A stretch of 5,977 bases of DNA from Euryarchaeota archaeon UBA242 (lineage in GTDB: Archaea > Thermoplasmatota > Poseidoniia > Poseidoniales > Poseidoniaceae), in contig DAJY01000100.1 of NCBI GenBank assembly GCA_002499015.1, forward strand, positions 48,661 to 54,637, written 5' to 3'. The first letter of the stretch is position 1. Each line of letters begins with the position of its first letter. Under the pieces are notes generated by a model, which saw only the letters and a list, made by a program, of their open reading frames with translations, ran no database searches and was not told the origin of the DNA. This document shows positions 1-5,977 of this stretch, one piece after another. The position numbers were made by a program, and so were the translations under genes.

Positions 1-468
1 TTGCAATGAGTCCCAGTGTACCCGCATCCTTCCACTAGGCAAATCATCTCTTCCAACACCACCTTCACCAGTAAATAAAAAATCTCCAGTCATTAAATAA
101 TTATCAAAATGAATTAACATCGAATCAGAAGTATGTCCTGGGGCGAAATGGAATGTAATCGGATAAGCACCCAACATAATTTTCTCTTGGTCAATAACAT
201 ATTTAGAAACCCCTAGGCATGCAGTCTCATGCCACATTACATATTCACATCCGGTTATATCTCTGAGATTAAAGCAGGCAGTAATATGATCTGCATGGGT
301 GTGACTAGCGATTGCATAACGGAGTGTCAGTTTTTGTTGCTCCAATATCTCCATGTATGAATCCATATAATCGTATACAGGGTCAACCAATGCTGCTTCC
401 ATTGTATTTTCGTCAACCAAGAGATATGTATTTTCCCATACTCCATCGTTTAATTGTTCGAAACGCAT
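1..468 (-). CDS. Metallo-beta-lactamase-fold hydrolase, persulfide dioxygenase (ETHE1)-like, C-terminus cut by window edge
   Basis: This is the N-terminal 156 residues of a cytoplasmic metallo-beta-lactamase-fold enzyme; the frame runs open off the left edge. The metal-binding motif H-T-H-A-D-H is at residues 56-61, P-G-H-T at 110-113 (His112) and T-G-D at 127-129 (Asp129). A segment at 132-147, F-T-G-E-G-G-V-G-R-D-D-L-P-S-G-R, resembles the G-R-T-D stretch that follows the metal Asp in ETHE1-type persulfide dioxygenases. As I recall the human enzyme, its iron ligands are two His and an Asp with similar spacing (56 residues between the His), matching His56, His112 and Asp129 here. Such enzymes oxidise glutathione persulfide or related thiol persulfides to sulfite; a glyoxalase II-like thioesterase is the main alternative. 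The ATG at 466-468 follows an AGGGG stretch five bases upstream, a weak ribosome binding site. The gene is divergent from rmuC. The fold is certain; the substrate is not. Confidence 0.85.
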   Translation of the reverse strand, partial: MRFEQLNDGVWENTYLLVDENTMEAALVDPVYDYMDSYMEILEQQKLTLRYAIASHTHADHITACFNLRDITGCEYVMWHETACLGVSKYVIDQEKIMLGAYPITFHFAPGHTSDSMLIHFDNYLMTGDFLFTGEGGVGRDDLPSGRMRVHWDSLQ

Positions 469-578
469 ATTTACCCCTATGAGCACTTCTTTATTGAACC
501 TTGAGACGAACATCAACTCCTTCGTTAATAAATGTCTTGATATACCCTCGCCCAATTAATCAAATTGGAGAGACCGAG
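469..578. promoter_or_regulatory. Divergent intergenic region with a candidate shared TATA-like box
   Basis: This 110-base gap separates the start codons of the metallo-hydrolase (minus) and rmuC (plus), so both promoters should lie here. The only clear AT-only run is TTAATAAAT at 525-533. In the plus direction it lies about 46 bases before the rmuC ATG, which would leave a leader of about 20-25 bases carrying the GGAG site. In the minus direction it lies 57 bases before the hydrolase ATG. Either could be an archaeal TATA box, but no convincing purine-rich BRE flanks it, so the assignment is tentative. Confidence 0.3.
567..570 (+). promoter_or_regulatory. Ribosome binding site deciding the rmuC start
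   Basis: GGAG lies eight bases before the ATG at 579. It supports that start over the upstream in-frame TTG at 501, whose extra 26 residues would place a non-hydrophobic leader in front of the membrane anchor. Confidence 0.65.
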
Positions 579-1844
579 ATGGAGCAGTTATACATTTTAT
601 CAGCCACGATAGTAGTTGGATTTGTAGTGTGGTATTTGATGAATCAAAAATTGAAATCAGAAGTCATTACATCCCAATCAGATTTGAATACACAATTAGC
701 GTCAATCCAAGCGAGATATGAAGCACTAGATGAAGCTCGTAAAAATGATAAGTTGCAATCTGAGAGCAATTCGCAACAAATGATGCTGGCATTCGATTTA
801 GCAGCACGTAAAGCCTTTGATGAAGTCGTAGAAAAGGCTGAGAAGGAGAAATCATCTACATTTACAACTGCAACTGAATCACTATCCAAGGCAATGAAAG
901 ATTACATGAGCAATATCGAGAGAATGGAGCGTGAAACAATTAAAAGAAGTGAGTCTCTAAGTAAAGAGATTGGACAAGTTTCTGATTTAGGCATGGAATT
1001 GTCAAGGGGGACTGAGAACCTGACAAATGCGTTAAGGGCAGATTCACAGAAGCAAGGTGCTTGGGGTGAATTGGTTCTAGAAAATTTATTGCAAGGGATG
1101 GGATTCATTGAAGGTAAAGATTACCTAAAACAGAAGGGAGAAACATCTGCTGATGGTAGTAGATTGCAGTCAGATTTCATTATAAATCTACCCGGAAAGC
1201 GCCATATTATTATCGATTCTAAGGTGTCTTTGAAGGCTTGGGATGATTATGTTAATGCTGAAGATGAAAGCGATGCTCAAGATGCCATGAAAAAGCATTG
1301 TAGTTCAATAAAAAATCATGCAAAAATACTTGCTGACAAAAATTATACTCATATGGATATAGTCAACTCACCAGACTTCGTTCTGATGTTTGTACCCTTG
1401 GAAAGTGCCTACGGTGCAGCAATGAAAATGAGCCCCGAGTTGTATATAGACCTCACTGGCAATGTCAAAGTCAAGGTTGTAACAGGTGCAACAATAATGA
1501 CTGCATTGATGTTAATTCAGGACCTGTGGAAACGCGAACAAATGACTAGCAATCAAACGAAATTGATTGAAACTGCTGGTGGCCTGCACGATCAAATCGC
1601 TCTATTTTTGAAATCCTTTTCTACACTTGGGTCACGTTTGAAACAGGCAACTGATTCATTTGAGCAATCACACAGTCAGTTAGTAGAGGGAAGAGGGAAT
1701 GTAGTTCGTCGAACTGCTGAATTGAAACATCTAGGTGCAAAGGTCAAGAAAGAATTACCGGAATCATATCTTACTGAGGCGACATTCAATGATGAAATCG
1801 ATTATACTCAACACTTGTTGACCAATGGTGATGAAGCCGAGTGA
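579..1844 (+). CDS. rmuC: RmuC family protein (DNA recombination/limiting factor), membrane-anchored
   Basis: This 421-residue protein has the full RmuC architecture. One N-terminal transmembrane segment (about residues 4-21, rich in I, V, L, F) is followed by a long charged helical, probably coiled-coil region (about 22-155). Next comes the RmuC core with a PD-(D/E)XK nuclease-like signature: G-A-W-G-E (Glu164), S-D-F (Asp199) and I-D-S-K (Asp213, Lys215). The family-typical F-V-P-L-E-S-A stretch (272-278) and a helical C-terminal tail follow. RmuC in Escherichia coli limits inversions between short inverted repeats; it is presumed to be a nuclease, but its activity is poorly defined. All putative catalytic residues are present, so the protein looks functional. 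The start was moved to the ATG at 579 because it has a GGAG site and puts the membrane segment at the N-terminus. The Nudix gene follows after 31 bases on the same strand, so the two are probably co-transcribed. RmuC is mainly a bacterial family, so an ancient transfer into this archaeal lineage is likely. Confidence 0.92.
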   Translation: MEQLYILSATIVVGFVVWYLMNQKLKSEVITSQSDLNTQLASIQARYEALDEARKNDKLQSESNSQQMMLAFDLAARKAFDEVVEKAEKEKSSTFTTATESLSKAMKDYMSNIERMERETIKRSESLSKEIGQVSDLGMELSRGTENLTNALRADSQKQGAWGELVLENLLQGMGFIEGKDYLKQKGETSADGSRLQSDFIINLPGKRHIIIDSKVSLKAWDDYVNAEDESDAQDAMKKHCSSIKNHAKILADKNYTHMDIVNSPDFVLMFVPLESAYGAAMKMSPELYIDLTGNVKVKVVTGATIMTALMLIQDLWKREQMTSNQTKLIETAGGLHDQIALFLKSFSTLGSRLKQATDSFEQSHSQLVEGRGNVVRRTAELKHLGAKVKKELPESYLTEATFNDEIDYTQHLLTNGDEAE

Positions 1845-1865
1845 TTCAAACAGTTTGCCCATTGT

Positions 1866-1869
1866 GGAG
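1866..1869 (+). promoter_or_regulatory. Ribosome binding site of the Nudix gene
   Basis: GGAG lies six bases before the ATG at 1876, inside the 31-base gap after rmuC. There is no room for a separate promoter in that gap, which favours translation from a shared rmuC-Nudix transcript. Confidence 0.6.
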
Positions 1870-1875
1870 TAATCT

Positions 1876-2598
1876 ATGAGCCATCCCGATACAGTCGTTC
1901 ATCTAGAGCATGACGGTCAGGTATTACTTGTCAATGAACAAGGAGAAGGTCCACAATTGCCAGTCCAAGGCAGAATGGAAACTGTTCCAGTATTACGACT
2001 TCCAACCCAGCAAGAAATCAAAGCAATGGGTATTGAGTGGGAGAAAAAACGCACAACTAACATACATTTCTTGGGAAATTCTATTGCTGTACTAAAGGGT
2101 TATCCAAAGATTGAATGGCCTGGGCATTGGGCCCTGAAAGATGATATTATCGCCGATAACTCGGTTCATCCAATTGCGAGAGAAGCGATATATCGCTCAC
2201 TTCACAGATTGGTATCTAAAGTTATGATTACTAATTCAAACGGCCAAGTATTGATGGGTAAAGTTGAACGTGGACATTTTAGAGGAAGTTGGACTTTACC
2301 TGGCGGGTATATGGATCACGATGAGCATCCGCAAGTGGGATGCGTTCGTGAAACTTTAGAGGAATTAGGCCTTGAAATCGTTCTACAAAGTGATAGACCA
2401 ATAATTACCCAACAAATATTTTCATCAAGAGGAATATCATTTGTTTCTTTCACCTATCGCTCACAATGGGATGGTAATCTTTCTGAATTGAAGTTACAGA
2501 CAGAAGAAATTTCTGAAGCAGCATGGTTTTATCCTGTTGAAGCCACATCAAAGGCAGTATCACATTTTGATGTTGCAGCATTACAATCGCTAATCTAA
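1876..2598 (+). CDS. Nudix hydrolase with about 100-residue N-terminal extension
   Basis: This 240-residue soluble protein has a Nudix domain in its C-terminal half (about residues 112-240). The Nudix box is complete at 144-166: Gly144, Glu150, Arg158-Glu159, Glu162-Glu163 and Gly165 fit G-x5-E-x7-R-E-U-x-E-E-x-G-U, with Thr160 in the first hydrophobic slot. It is preceded by W-T-L-P-G-G (139-144), typical of the family. Nudix enzymes cleave nucleoside diphosphates linked to another group (oxidised dNTPs, ADP-ribose, NADH, nucleotide sugars); nothing visible fixes the substrate. The first roughly 100 residues are not part of the Nudix fold. They begin with a strand-like stretch and L-P-V-Q-G-R (28-33), and contain a W-P-G-H-W motif (81-85). 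There is no zinc ribbon, and I do not see the S-Q-P-W-P motif of NudC, so NADH pyrophosphatase is unlikely. The gene is probably in an operon with rmuC, and its TAA directly abuts the alaS stop codon on the other strand. Confidence 0.9.
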   Translation: MSHPDTVVHLEHDGQVLLVNEQGEGPQLPVQGRMETVPVLRLPTQQEIKAMGIEWEKKRTTNIHFLGNSIAVLKGYPKIEWPGHWALKDDIIADNSVHPIAREAIYRSLHRLVSKVMITNSNGQVLMGKVERGHFRGSWTLPGGYMDHDEHPQVGCVRETLEELGLEIVLQSDRPIITQQIFSSRGISFVSFTYRSQWDGNLSELKLQTEEISEAAWFYPVEATSKAVSHFDVAALQSLI

Positions 2599-5448
2599 TC
2601 AATTGGCGATGAAATCTCTAGCCGCTTGTAAGGCACTATCCAGACCTTCTGGATTTGTTCCACCGCCTTGAGCCATAGTTGGCCGGCCACCGCCACCACC
2701 ATTGATATGCCCAGCAATTTCTTTCAAAATTTCAACTGCGTTATACTTTTCACTTGCAATTGTATTATCGGTTACTGCAACCATTAGTTTTCCTCCGCCA
2801 ACTCTTGAACCGAGTACTGCCAAGGTTGGCTTGGATGAATCTAATGTCAATTCCTTCAACATTTTTGTCATCTTTTTGAGGTCTCCATCAGCCTCCATGA
2901 TAACGACTCTAACACCATCAATTTCAGATGTTGTTTCATCACCGCCACTTGTACGTAGACGTACAATTTCGCCTTCTAATTGTTCAATCCTCTTTCTTTG
3001 GTCCTTCCATTCGTTGAAAAACCGTTGTGCTGCTTGAGGTAAATCCTGACTACTTACAGTGAATATTTCGCTAGCCTGTCTTAACAATTCATCTTGCTCT
3101 CTAGCAAAATTCAATGCTGCTTGACCTGCAACAATATGCAATCTCTCAACTCCATCTTGAACTGCAGCAGAGCGAATAATTCTAATCGACCCAATACGCC
3201 CAGGCTCATCGTGATGAGTTCCACCACATGCTTGAATATCGTGGTCAGAGATTCTTAAAATCCTAATTTCATTACCTTTAGGTGCTCCACCTTGGTAAAG
3301 GTCAAATCCGTATTTACGATCTGCATCCTTGCGGTTTAGTGTAGTTTTTTCAGTTCTATGGACCTGACCTAGTACTTCATTTGCTAATTCCTCAATCGCA
3401 TCTAAATCATCTCTGCTTAAACGGCGGAAATGAGTGATATCTAATCTGGCAGAATCTATCGACTTATTGGCTCCAGCTTGATAGATATGAGGTCCTAGAA
3501 TTCTCCTCGCTGCCCCTCCGATAATATGAACTGCAGTATGATGGTCCATCAATTGCTTTCTTCTATCCCAATCAAGTGAACCGTGTACTAAATCTCCAGG
3601 TTCAAATGCACCATCTGTAAGATGAATTACCAAATTACCAACCTTTCTTGTATCCAATACAGTTCTATTGCAAGAGTCAGTAGATAGTGTCCCATGATCT
3701 CCCTCTTGCCCACCACCTTCAGGATAGAAACATGTTTTTTCTAAAATAATCCCGTGGGTTGCATTAAATGGAATATCCTTGCCAATTAGCGGCATACAAG
3801 CCAGTACACTTGCATCAAATTCACTTTGTTGAACATCCTCATAATATAGAGCCACTGTATTCGGCAATGTTGGTATTGATTCAATAATTGGCTTTACTGT
3901 TATCTCTTTGGCTGCAGCCTTGGCGATTTTAGCGTGGCGGTCAGCCATTTCTGCAGAAAAACCAGTCCGTAATGTGACATTATTCCAACCAGCATCTATT
4001 GCAAGTGACACCGCCATATCCGGTGTTAATCCATGCGAATCATTTAGATTGAAAAGGACTTCATCAGGAATCTCGCTAGCATCTTGAGGAACCTTAGCAA
4101 GTTGCGTCTGAATCACATTTTGACCTTTTCTAAGCATTTCAACATACCTTTCTTCTTCTAAGGTTAATATTTTCAATAGACCATCGGATGTTTGTTTCAT
4201 CTTTTCACCACCTAAATTGACTTCGATGTGATGAGTGGCTAATTCTGCAAGACTAACTTTCAAGCCAAGGTCATCGCGCATTCTCAGTGTCTTTCTCGCT
4301 AGCATTCTTGCCAAATATCCGGCTTTCGCATTTGATGGAACAAGACCATCACCCAACATATTACAAAGCGCATGTAGATGGTCAGAGATAGCATAGATTC
4401 GCGCTAATGGCTCAGTAATTGCGCTAAATTGTTCAGTACTGATATCAACTCCTCTTTCACCAAGGCGCCTAATCAAAGTCGCTTGTAATTCATTTGCATC
4501 TACTCCCGGCTCAATATTCATTATTCCATTTAGCCGGCTTAATTCACCCAAGAATTTGTCCAAGTTAAGTTGCGGCCATTTTGATGATATCGTATCAAAA
4601 CCAGATAACTGCTTCAACCATGCAACTGTAACCGGATAAATCGCTTCGTAGATTGTCGGAGTTCCTGCTGCTGCCCAACAAAAACGTTCCAACCCGTAAC
4701 CAGTATCGATAATTTGCAATGGCATTTCGGAATATCTATCGCCCTTTAGTTCATATTCTCCATCGGGATCTTCTTCAAGATTCATGAAAACTAAAGTTGC
4801 CAATTCCAATCCACCTACGATTACCTCAACTGCTGAACCTGCATTTCCGCCACCACACCAAGGATTCTCTACATAGGTGATTTGATTTGGATCGATACCA
4901 AACGTGTCGGTTAGTAATTGGTGACAATATTGAACACATTCCTCCATCCAATAGTATATTTTCCCTTCACTAGGACGGTTAAATGTATGATGCGCCATCA
5001 TTTCAAAGGTTGTTAAATGGCGTCCGGAACGACCCACCGCATCAACATCGGTCAAACGAATGCAAGGTTGAGAAATAGTTAATGGATTTGCTGGTGGTTC
5101 AACCTCACCAGAAGTTACATGCGGTTGGAAATCAGCGATACTTGCGATTGTTAAGTGAATGTCATCTCTCCATCTCGCCAGTACTGGATATGGTGCAATA
5201 CGTGTATGAGATAAGTTTTCAAAAAACGATAAGAATGCCTCTCTCATAGTATCCTTCAACTCTTTACCACGCATTGAAAAGCCAGCGATTAACGGCTTTC
5301 CGATAAATGTATATTCGTCTTCAGTAGTGTCTCCGCAAGTAACCCTGTCAGCATCTGTAGACCAAAACCAAAGTCCCGAAACAGTGCATTGTTTACGAAT
5401 GAATCCATGCTCATGGAATACCGCCAAGTCGATAGGAGGAAGGTCCAT
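2599..5448 (-). CDS. alaS: Alanyl-tRNA synthetase, archaeal type, complete
   Basis: This class II synthetase attaches alanine to tRNA-Ala and hydrolyses misacylated Ser- and Gly-tRNA-Ala. With the start chosen here it has 949 residues, somewhat above 900 as usual for archaeal AlaRS. Domains in order: an N-terminal cysteine-containing segment (20-50); the catalytic core, including P-P-A-N-P-L-T-I-S-Q-P (118-128), F-E-M-M-A-H-H (148-154) and class II motif 3, G-Y-G-L-E-R-F (250-256); a tRNA-recognition helical domain; a beta-barrel with Y-P-E-G-G-G-Q (575-581); the editing domain with zinc ligands H-x3-H (His637, His641) and C-G-G-T-H (Cys741, His745); a coiled-coil linker (about 805-835); and a DHHA1-type C-Ala domain ending in the glycine run before R-P (917-923). 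The ATG at 5448 has AGGTG six bases upstream. An upstream in-frame TTG at 5502 would add 18 residues not expected in the family. In the N-terminal segment, two of four expected cysteines appear replaced (Ser24, Glu43). Divergent from rtcB and convergent with the Nudix gene. Confidence 0.97.
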   Translation of the reverse strand: MDLPPIDLAVFHEHGFIRKQCTVSGLWFWSTDADRVTCGDTTEDEYTFIGKPLIAGFSMRGKELKDTMREAFLSFFENLSHTRIAPYPVLARWRDDIHLTIASIADFQPHVTSGEVEPPANPLTISQPCIRLTDVDAVGRSGRHLTTFEMMAHHTFNRPSEGKIYYWMEECVQYCHQLLTDTFGIDPNQITYVENPWCGGGNAGSAVEVIVGGLELATLVFMNLEEDPDGEYELKGDRYSEMPLQIIDTGYGLERFCWAAAGTPTIYEAIYPVTVAWLKQLSGFDTISSKWPQLNLDKFLGELSRLNGIMNIEPGVDANELQATLIRRLGERGVDISTEQFSAITEPLARIYAISDHLHALCNMLGDGLVPSNAKAGYLARMLARKTLRMRDDLGLKVSLAELATHHIEVNLGGEKMKQTSDGLLKILTLEEERYVEMLRKGQNVIQTQLAKVPQDASEIPDEVLFNLNDSHGLTPDMAVSLAIDAGWNNVTLRTGFSAEMADRHAKIAKAAAKEITVKPIIESIPTLPNTVALYYEDVQQSEFDASVLACMPLIGKDIPFNATHGIILEKTCFYPEGGGQEGDHGTLSTDSCNRTVLDTRKVGNLVIHLTDGAFEPGDLVHGSLDWDRRKQLMDHHTAVHIIGGAARRILGPHIYQAGANKSIDSARLDITHFRRLSRDDLDAIEELANEVLGQVHRTEKTTLNRKDADRKYGFDLYQGGAPKGNEIRILRISDHDIQACGGTHHDEPGRIGSIRIIRSAAVQDGVERLHIVAGQAALNFAREQDELLRQASEIFTVSSQDLPQAAQRFFNEWKDQRKRIEQLEGEIVRLRTSGGDETTSEIDGVRVVIMEADGDLKKMTKMLKELTLDSSKPTLAVLGSRVGGGKLMVAVTDNTIASEKYNAVEILKEIAGHINGGGGGRPTMAQGGGTNPEGLDSALQAARDFIAN

Positions 5449-5591
5449 GATAAACACCTGTCCCTTGAGGAACAAATCGCCGAGGCGCCCATACCCCTTC
5501 AAGCCTATGTTACTTCACTATCCAAAAATGGGTAATGTTGACAATGTTGTAAAGGACAAGTCTCAAGTGTGCCTCGCCTGACAACCACACA
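5449..5591. promoter_or_regulatory. Divergent alaS-rtcB intergenic region
   Basis: This 143-base gap must hold promoters for alaS (minus) and rtcB (plus). I see no clear TATA box in either direction. It contains a short direct repeat, AATGTTG at 5534-5540 and again at 5543-5549, two bases apart. The second copy overlaps a small inverted repeat, ACAA-TG-TTGT (5541-5550). These could be a regulator site but are short enough to be chance. Confidence 0.35.
5455..5459 (-). promoter_or_regulatory. alaS: Ribosome binding site deciding the alaS start
   Basis: On the minus strand this reads AGGTG, a strong archaeal Shine-Dalgarno match, six bases before the ATG at 5448. It selects that start over the in-frame TTG at 5502. 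The resulting N-terminus, M-D-L-P-P-I-D-L, also fits the position at which archaeal AlaRS proteins usually begin. Confidence 0.7.
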
Positions 5592-5977
5592 ATGAGCGAA
5601 GATTGGCGTGCCCACCTCATCGATGAAGGCGATGGCACAATGCGAATAAAAGCTCATGGCAACATGAAAGTTGATGCTCGTATGGTCACCACCCCTGAGC
5701 ATCTAGCAAAGCATGGTGATGACAGAGCCCCTGAGCAATTGGTCAATACTGCAAGTTTGCCAGGTATCGTTGGTGAAGCATGGGCTATGGCTGATTGGCA
5801 TTATGGATACGGATTTCCAATTGGTGGTGTAGTCGCTACAGATACAGAAGCAGGTGAATTAGGCGGTGCTATCTCGCCTGGTGGTGTTGGCTTTGACATC
5901 AACTGTGGTGTTAGAGTAATGGCGCTTGATGCAACGATTGATGACATTCCAAATTTAAAGAAATTAGCCGGCAGGTT
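5592..5977 (+). CDS. rtcB: RNA-splicing ligase RtcB, C-terminus cut by window edge
   Basis: The first 128 residues of RtcB, the GTP- and manganese-dependent ligase that joins 2',3'-cyclic phosphate (or 3'-phosphate) and 5'-OH RNA ends. In archaea it seals tRNA exons after intron removal. Family motifs in order: V-N-T-A-S-L-P-G-I-V-G (51-61), D-W-H-Y-G-Y-G-F-P-I-G-G (68-79), and I-S-P-G-G-V-G-F-D-I-N-C-G-V-R (94-108). Asp102 and Cys105 correspond to metal ligands of the Pyrococcus enzyme (D95 and C98, from memory). No intein interrupts the conserved D-I-N-C-G-V-R site, a common intein insertion point in archaeal RtcB. The full protein should be near 480 residues, so about three quarters lies beyond the window. 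The ATG at 5592 is the only start after the in-frame TAA at 5550-5552. No Shine-Dalgarno precedes it, unlike the other complete genes here, so the message may be leaderless or have a very short leader. Confidence 0.95.
   Translation, partial: MSEDWRAHLIDEGDGTMRIKAHGNMKVDARMVTTPEHLAKHGDDRAPEQLVNTASLPGIVGEAWAMADWHYGYGFPIGGVVATDTEAGELGGAISPGGVGFDINCGVRVMALDATIDDIPNLKKLAGR

Noticed and set aside
501..578. In-frame upstream extension of rmuC from a TTG at 501
   Set aside because: The added 26 residues are not family-like and would push the membrane anchor inward. The ATG at 579 has a GGAG site at proper spacing.
644..1108. Minus-strand open frames inside rmuC
   Set aside because: They lie opposite a clearly conserved coding sequence, have low-complexity or Ser/Cys-rich translations, and match no family I recognise.
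1845..1875. Possible terminator or promoter between rmuC and the Nudix gene
   Set aside because: The 31-base gap has no hairpin, no T-run and no TATA-like box; only the GGAG site is supported.
2679..2703. CCGCCACCACC-type repeat resembling a microsatellite
   Set aside because: It encodes the conserved glycine run of the AlaRS C-terminal domain on the minus strand.
2702..3037. 111-codon plus-strand open frame inside alaS
   Set aside because: It is antisense to the conserved C-terminal and editing regions of AlaRS, its translation is Ser/Thr/Pro/Ile-rich without recognisable motifs, and no ribosome binding site stands out.
5449..5502. In-frame upstream extension of alaS from a TTG at 5502
   Set aside because: The ATG at 5448 has a strong AGGTG site, and the extra 18 residues do not resemble the archaeal AlaRS N-terminus.
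5327..5702. Open frames on both strands across the alaS-rtcB junction
   Set aside because: They overlap the N-termini of two well-supported genes and show no motifs, so they are chance frames.

Overview
The window reads as a piece of chromosome from a euryarchaeon, most likely a marine Poseidoniia (Marine Group II) or related Thermoplasmatota lineage. The evidence is a full-length archaeal-type alanyl-tRNA synthetase, an archaeal-type RtcB with the D-I-N-C-G-V-R metal motif, GGAG/AGGTG ribosome binding sites, AT-leaning DNA, and an RmuC family protein, a family better known from bacteria. The lineage call rests on my memory of protein families, not on a database search.

Layout, left to right. 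(1) 1-468, minus strand: the N-terminal 156 residues of a metallo-beta-lactamase-fold hydrolase of the persulfide dioxygenase/glyoxalase II type, cut by the window edge. (2) 469-578: a short divergent intergenic region with one AT-rich box. (3) 579-1844 and 1876-2598, plus strand: a likely two-gene operon of RmuC (membrane-anchored, coiled-coil, PD-(D/E)XK nuclease-like) and a Nudix hydrolase with a long N-terminal extension. (4) 2599-5448, minus strand: alanyl-tRNA synthetase, whose stop codon directly abuts that of the Nudix gene, so the two genes converge with no spacer. (5) 5449-5591: a divergent intergenic region. (6) 5592-5977, plus strand: the 5' part of rtcB (RNA-splicing ligase), cut by the right edge.

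Functionally, alaS and rtcB are divergent neighbours that both act in tRNA biology (charging and exon ligation). The RmuC-Nudix pair may link DNA maintenance and nucleotide housecleaning, but that is inference from adjacency only. The metallo-hydrolase is probably a sulfur or thiol detoxification enzyme. I see no tRNA or rRNA, CRISPR array, insertion sequence or phage gene. Coding density is high and the window looks like ordinary core genome. The points most worth checking are the RmuC-Nudix pairing, the apparent loss of half of an N-terminal cysteine cluster in AlaRS, the unexplained N-terminal segment of the Nudix protein, and the zero-spacing convergent gene end.
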